Shown piece after piece: positions 7,100-7,165 of a DNA stretch of 7,165 bases. Position numbers and translations under genes: made by a program. The notes beneath the pieces were generated by a model. The model saw only the letters and a program-made list of their open reading frames with translations, did no database searches and was not told where the DNA came from. Source of the stretch: an uncultured Lachnospiraceae bacterium (GTDB lineage: Bacteria; Bacillota; Clostridia; Lachnospirales; Lachnospiraceae). Location: assembly GCA_945834545.1 (NCBI GenBank), contig CAMAHO010000118.1:1-7165 (forward strand). The letters are read 5' to 3'. The stretch's first letter is position 1. Each line of letters opens with the position of its first letter.

Positions 7100-7127
7100 T
7101 TGTAAAATTTTACCCTAAATGTATAAT
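7100..7127 (+). promoter_or_regulatory. Outward-facing plus-strand promoter candidate
   Basis: TTGTAA (7100-7105; 4 of 6 to the -35) and a perfect TATAAT (7122-7127) are separated by 16 nt and point out of the right edge of the window, placing a start site near 7134. This would be divergent from tmcAL and overlaps the proposed tmcAL promoter. The gene it would serve is outside the window. Confidence 0.45.
7102..7113. repeat. Perfect 12-bp palindrome, possible operator
   Basis: GTAAAATTTTAC reads the same on both strands. It overlaps the -35 of the outward promoter candidate and lies just downstream of the tmcAL -10 candidate, the position expected of an operator. AT-rich DNA gives palindromes by chance more often, and I do not recognise it as a known regulator box. 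A second short palindrome, CTATATATAG, is at 7131-7140. Confidence 0.35.
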
Positions 7128-7145
7128 ATTCTATATATAGGTCAA
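7118..7145 (-). promoter_or_regulatory. Probable tmcAL promoter
   Basis: Reading the minus strand, TTGACC (7145-7140; 5 of 6 to the -35 consensus) is followed after 16 nt by TACATT (7123-7118; 4 of 6), about 40 nt upstream of the tmcAL start. The region is AT-rich and a better -10 box, TATTAT (7128-7123), lies in another register, spaced 18 nt from a poorer -35. A promoter is likely here, but the exact register is uncertain. Confidence 0.45.
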
Positions 7146-7165
7146 GATACAAGTGTTTCATTGAA

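Noticed and set aside
7099..7153. Inverted repeat CTTGTA (7099-7104) / TACAAG (7148-7153)
   Set aside because: Six-base arms 43 nt apart in AT-rich DNA are expected by chance, and the loop would span both promoter candidates.
1..7165. Mobile element, CRISPR, defence or biosynthetic gene cluster
   Set aside because: No transposase, integrase, long direct or terminal repeats, spacer-repeat pattern or defence-type domain is present; all genes are housekeeping or conserved families with uniform composition.

Overview
This window looks like ordinary core chromosome from a low-to-moderate G+C Gram-positive anaerobe of the class Clostridia, most likely a Lachnospiraceae-type organism. The reasons are the strong purine-rich Shine-Dalgarno sites, the tight gene packing, a TmcAL protein (a Firmicutes tRNA enzyme), the ACT/UPF0210 gene pair, and an unusual long FtsA-like protein next to coaE. 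Family names come from recognising protein motifs by eye; no database search was run, so the taxonomic placement is inference.

Layout. Positions 2-4049 (+) hold a compact gene string: the 3' end of polA (DNA polymerase I), coaE (last step of coenzyme A synthesis), a 718-residue FtsA/PilM-type actin-fold protein with a repetitive C-terminal half, and a YycJ/WalJ-type metallo-beta-lactamase-fold hydrolase. Gaps are 9 nt, a 13-nt overlap and 17 nt, so these genes are very probably co-transcribed. After a 61-nt gap with a weak promoter candidate comes a two-gene unit at 4111-5772 (+): a small ACT-domain protein and a UPF0210 (DUF711, 'PFL family') protein. A 13-bp hairpin with a tetraloop (5777-5806) separates this unit from a convergent minus-strand gene, tmcAL (5847-7076), which makes N4-acetylcytidine in elongator tRNA-Met. 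The last 89 bases are AT-rich. They carry a possible tmcAL promoter, a good outward-facing plus-strand promoter candidate, and a perfect 12-bp palindrome between the two.

Functionally the genes cover housekeeping: DNA repair and replication (polA), cofactor supply (coaE), a probable cell-division or envelope cytoskeletal factor (FtsA-like), a hydrolase whose relatives affect DNA repair or wall homeostasis, a conserved but unexplained ACT/UPF0210 pair, and tRNA modification (tmcAL). I see no mobile element, CRISPR array, tRNA or rRNA, and no sign of horizontal transfer. I found no new multi-gene system. The points most worth following are the C-terminal repeat architecture of the FtsA-like protein, the uncharacterised ACT/UPF0210 unit, and the palindrome-bearing divergent promoter region at the right edge. 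There is no gene-free stretch longer than 300 bases.
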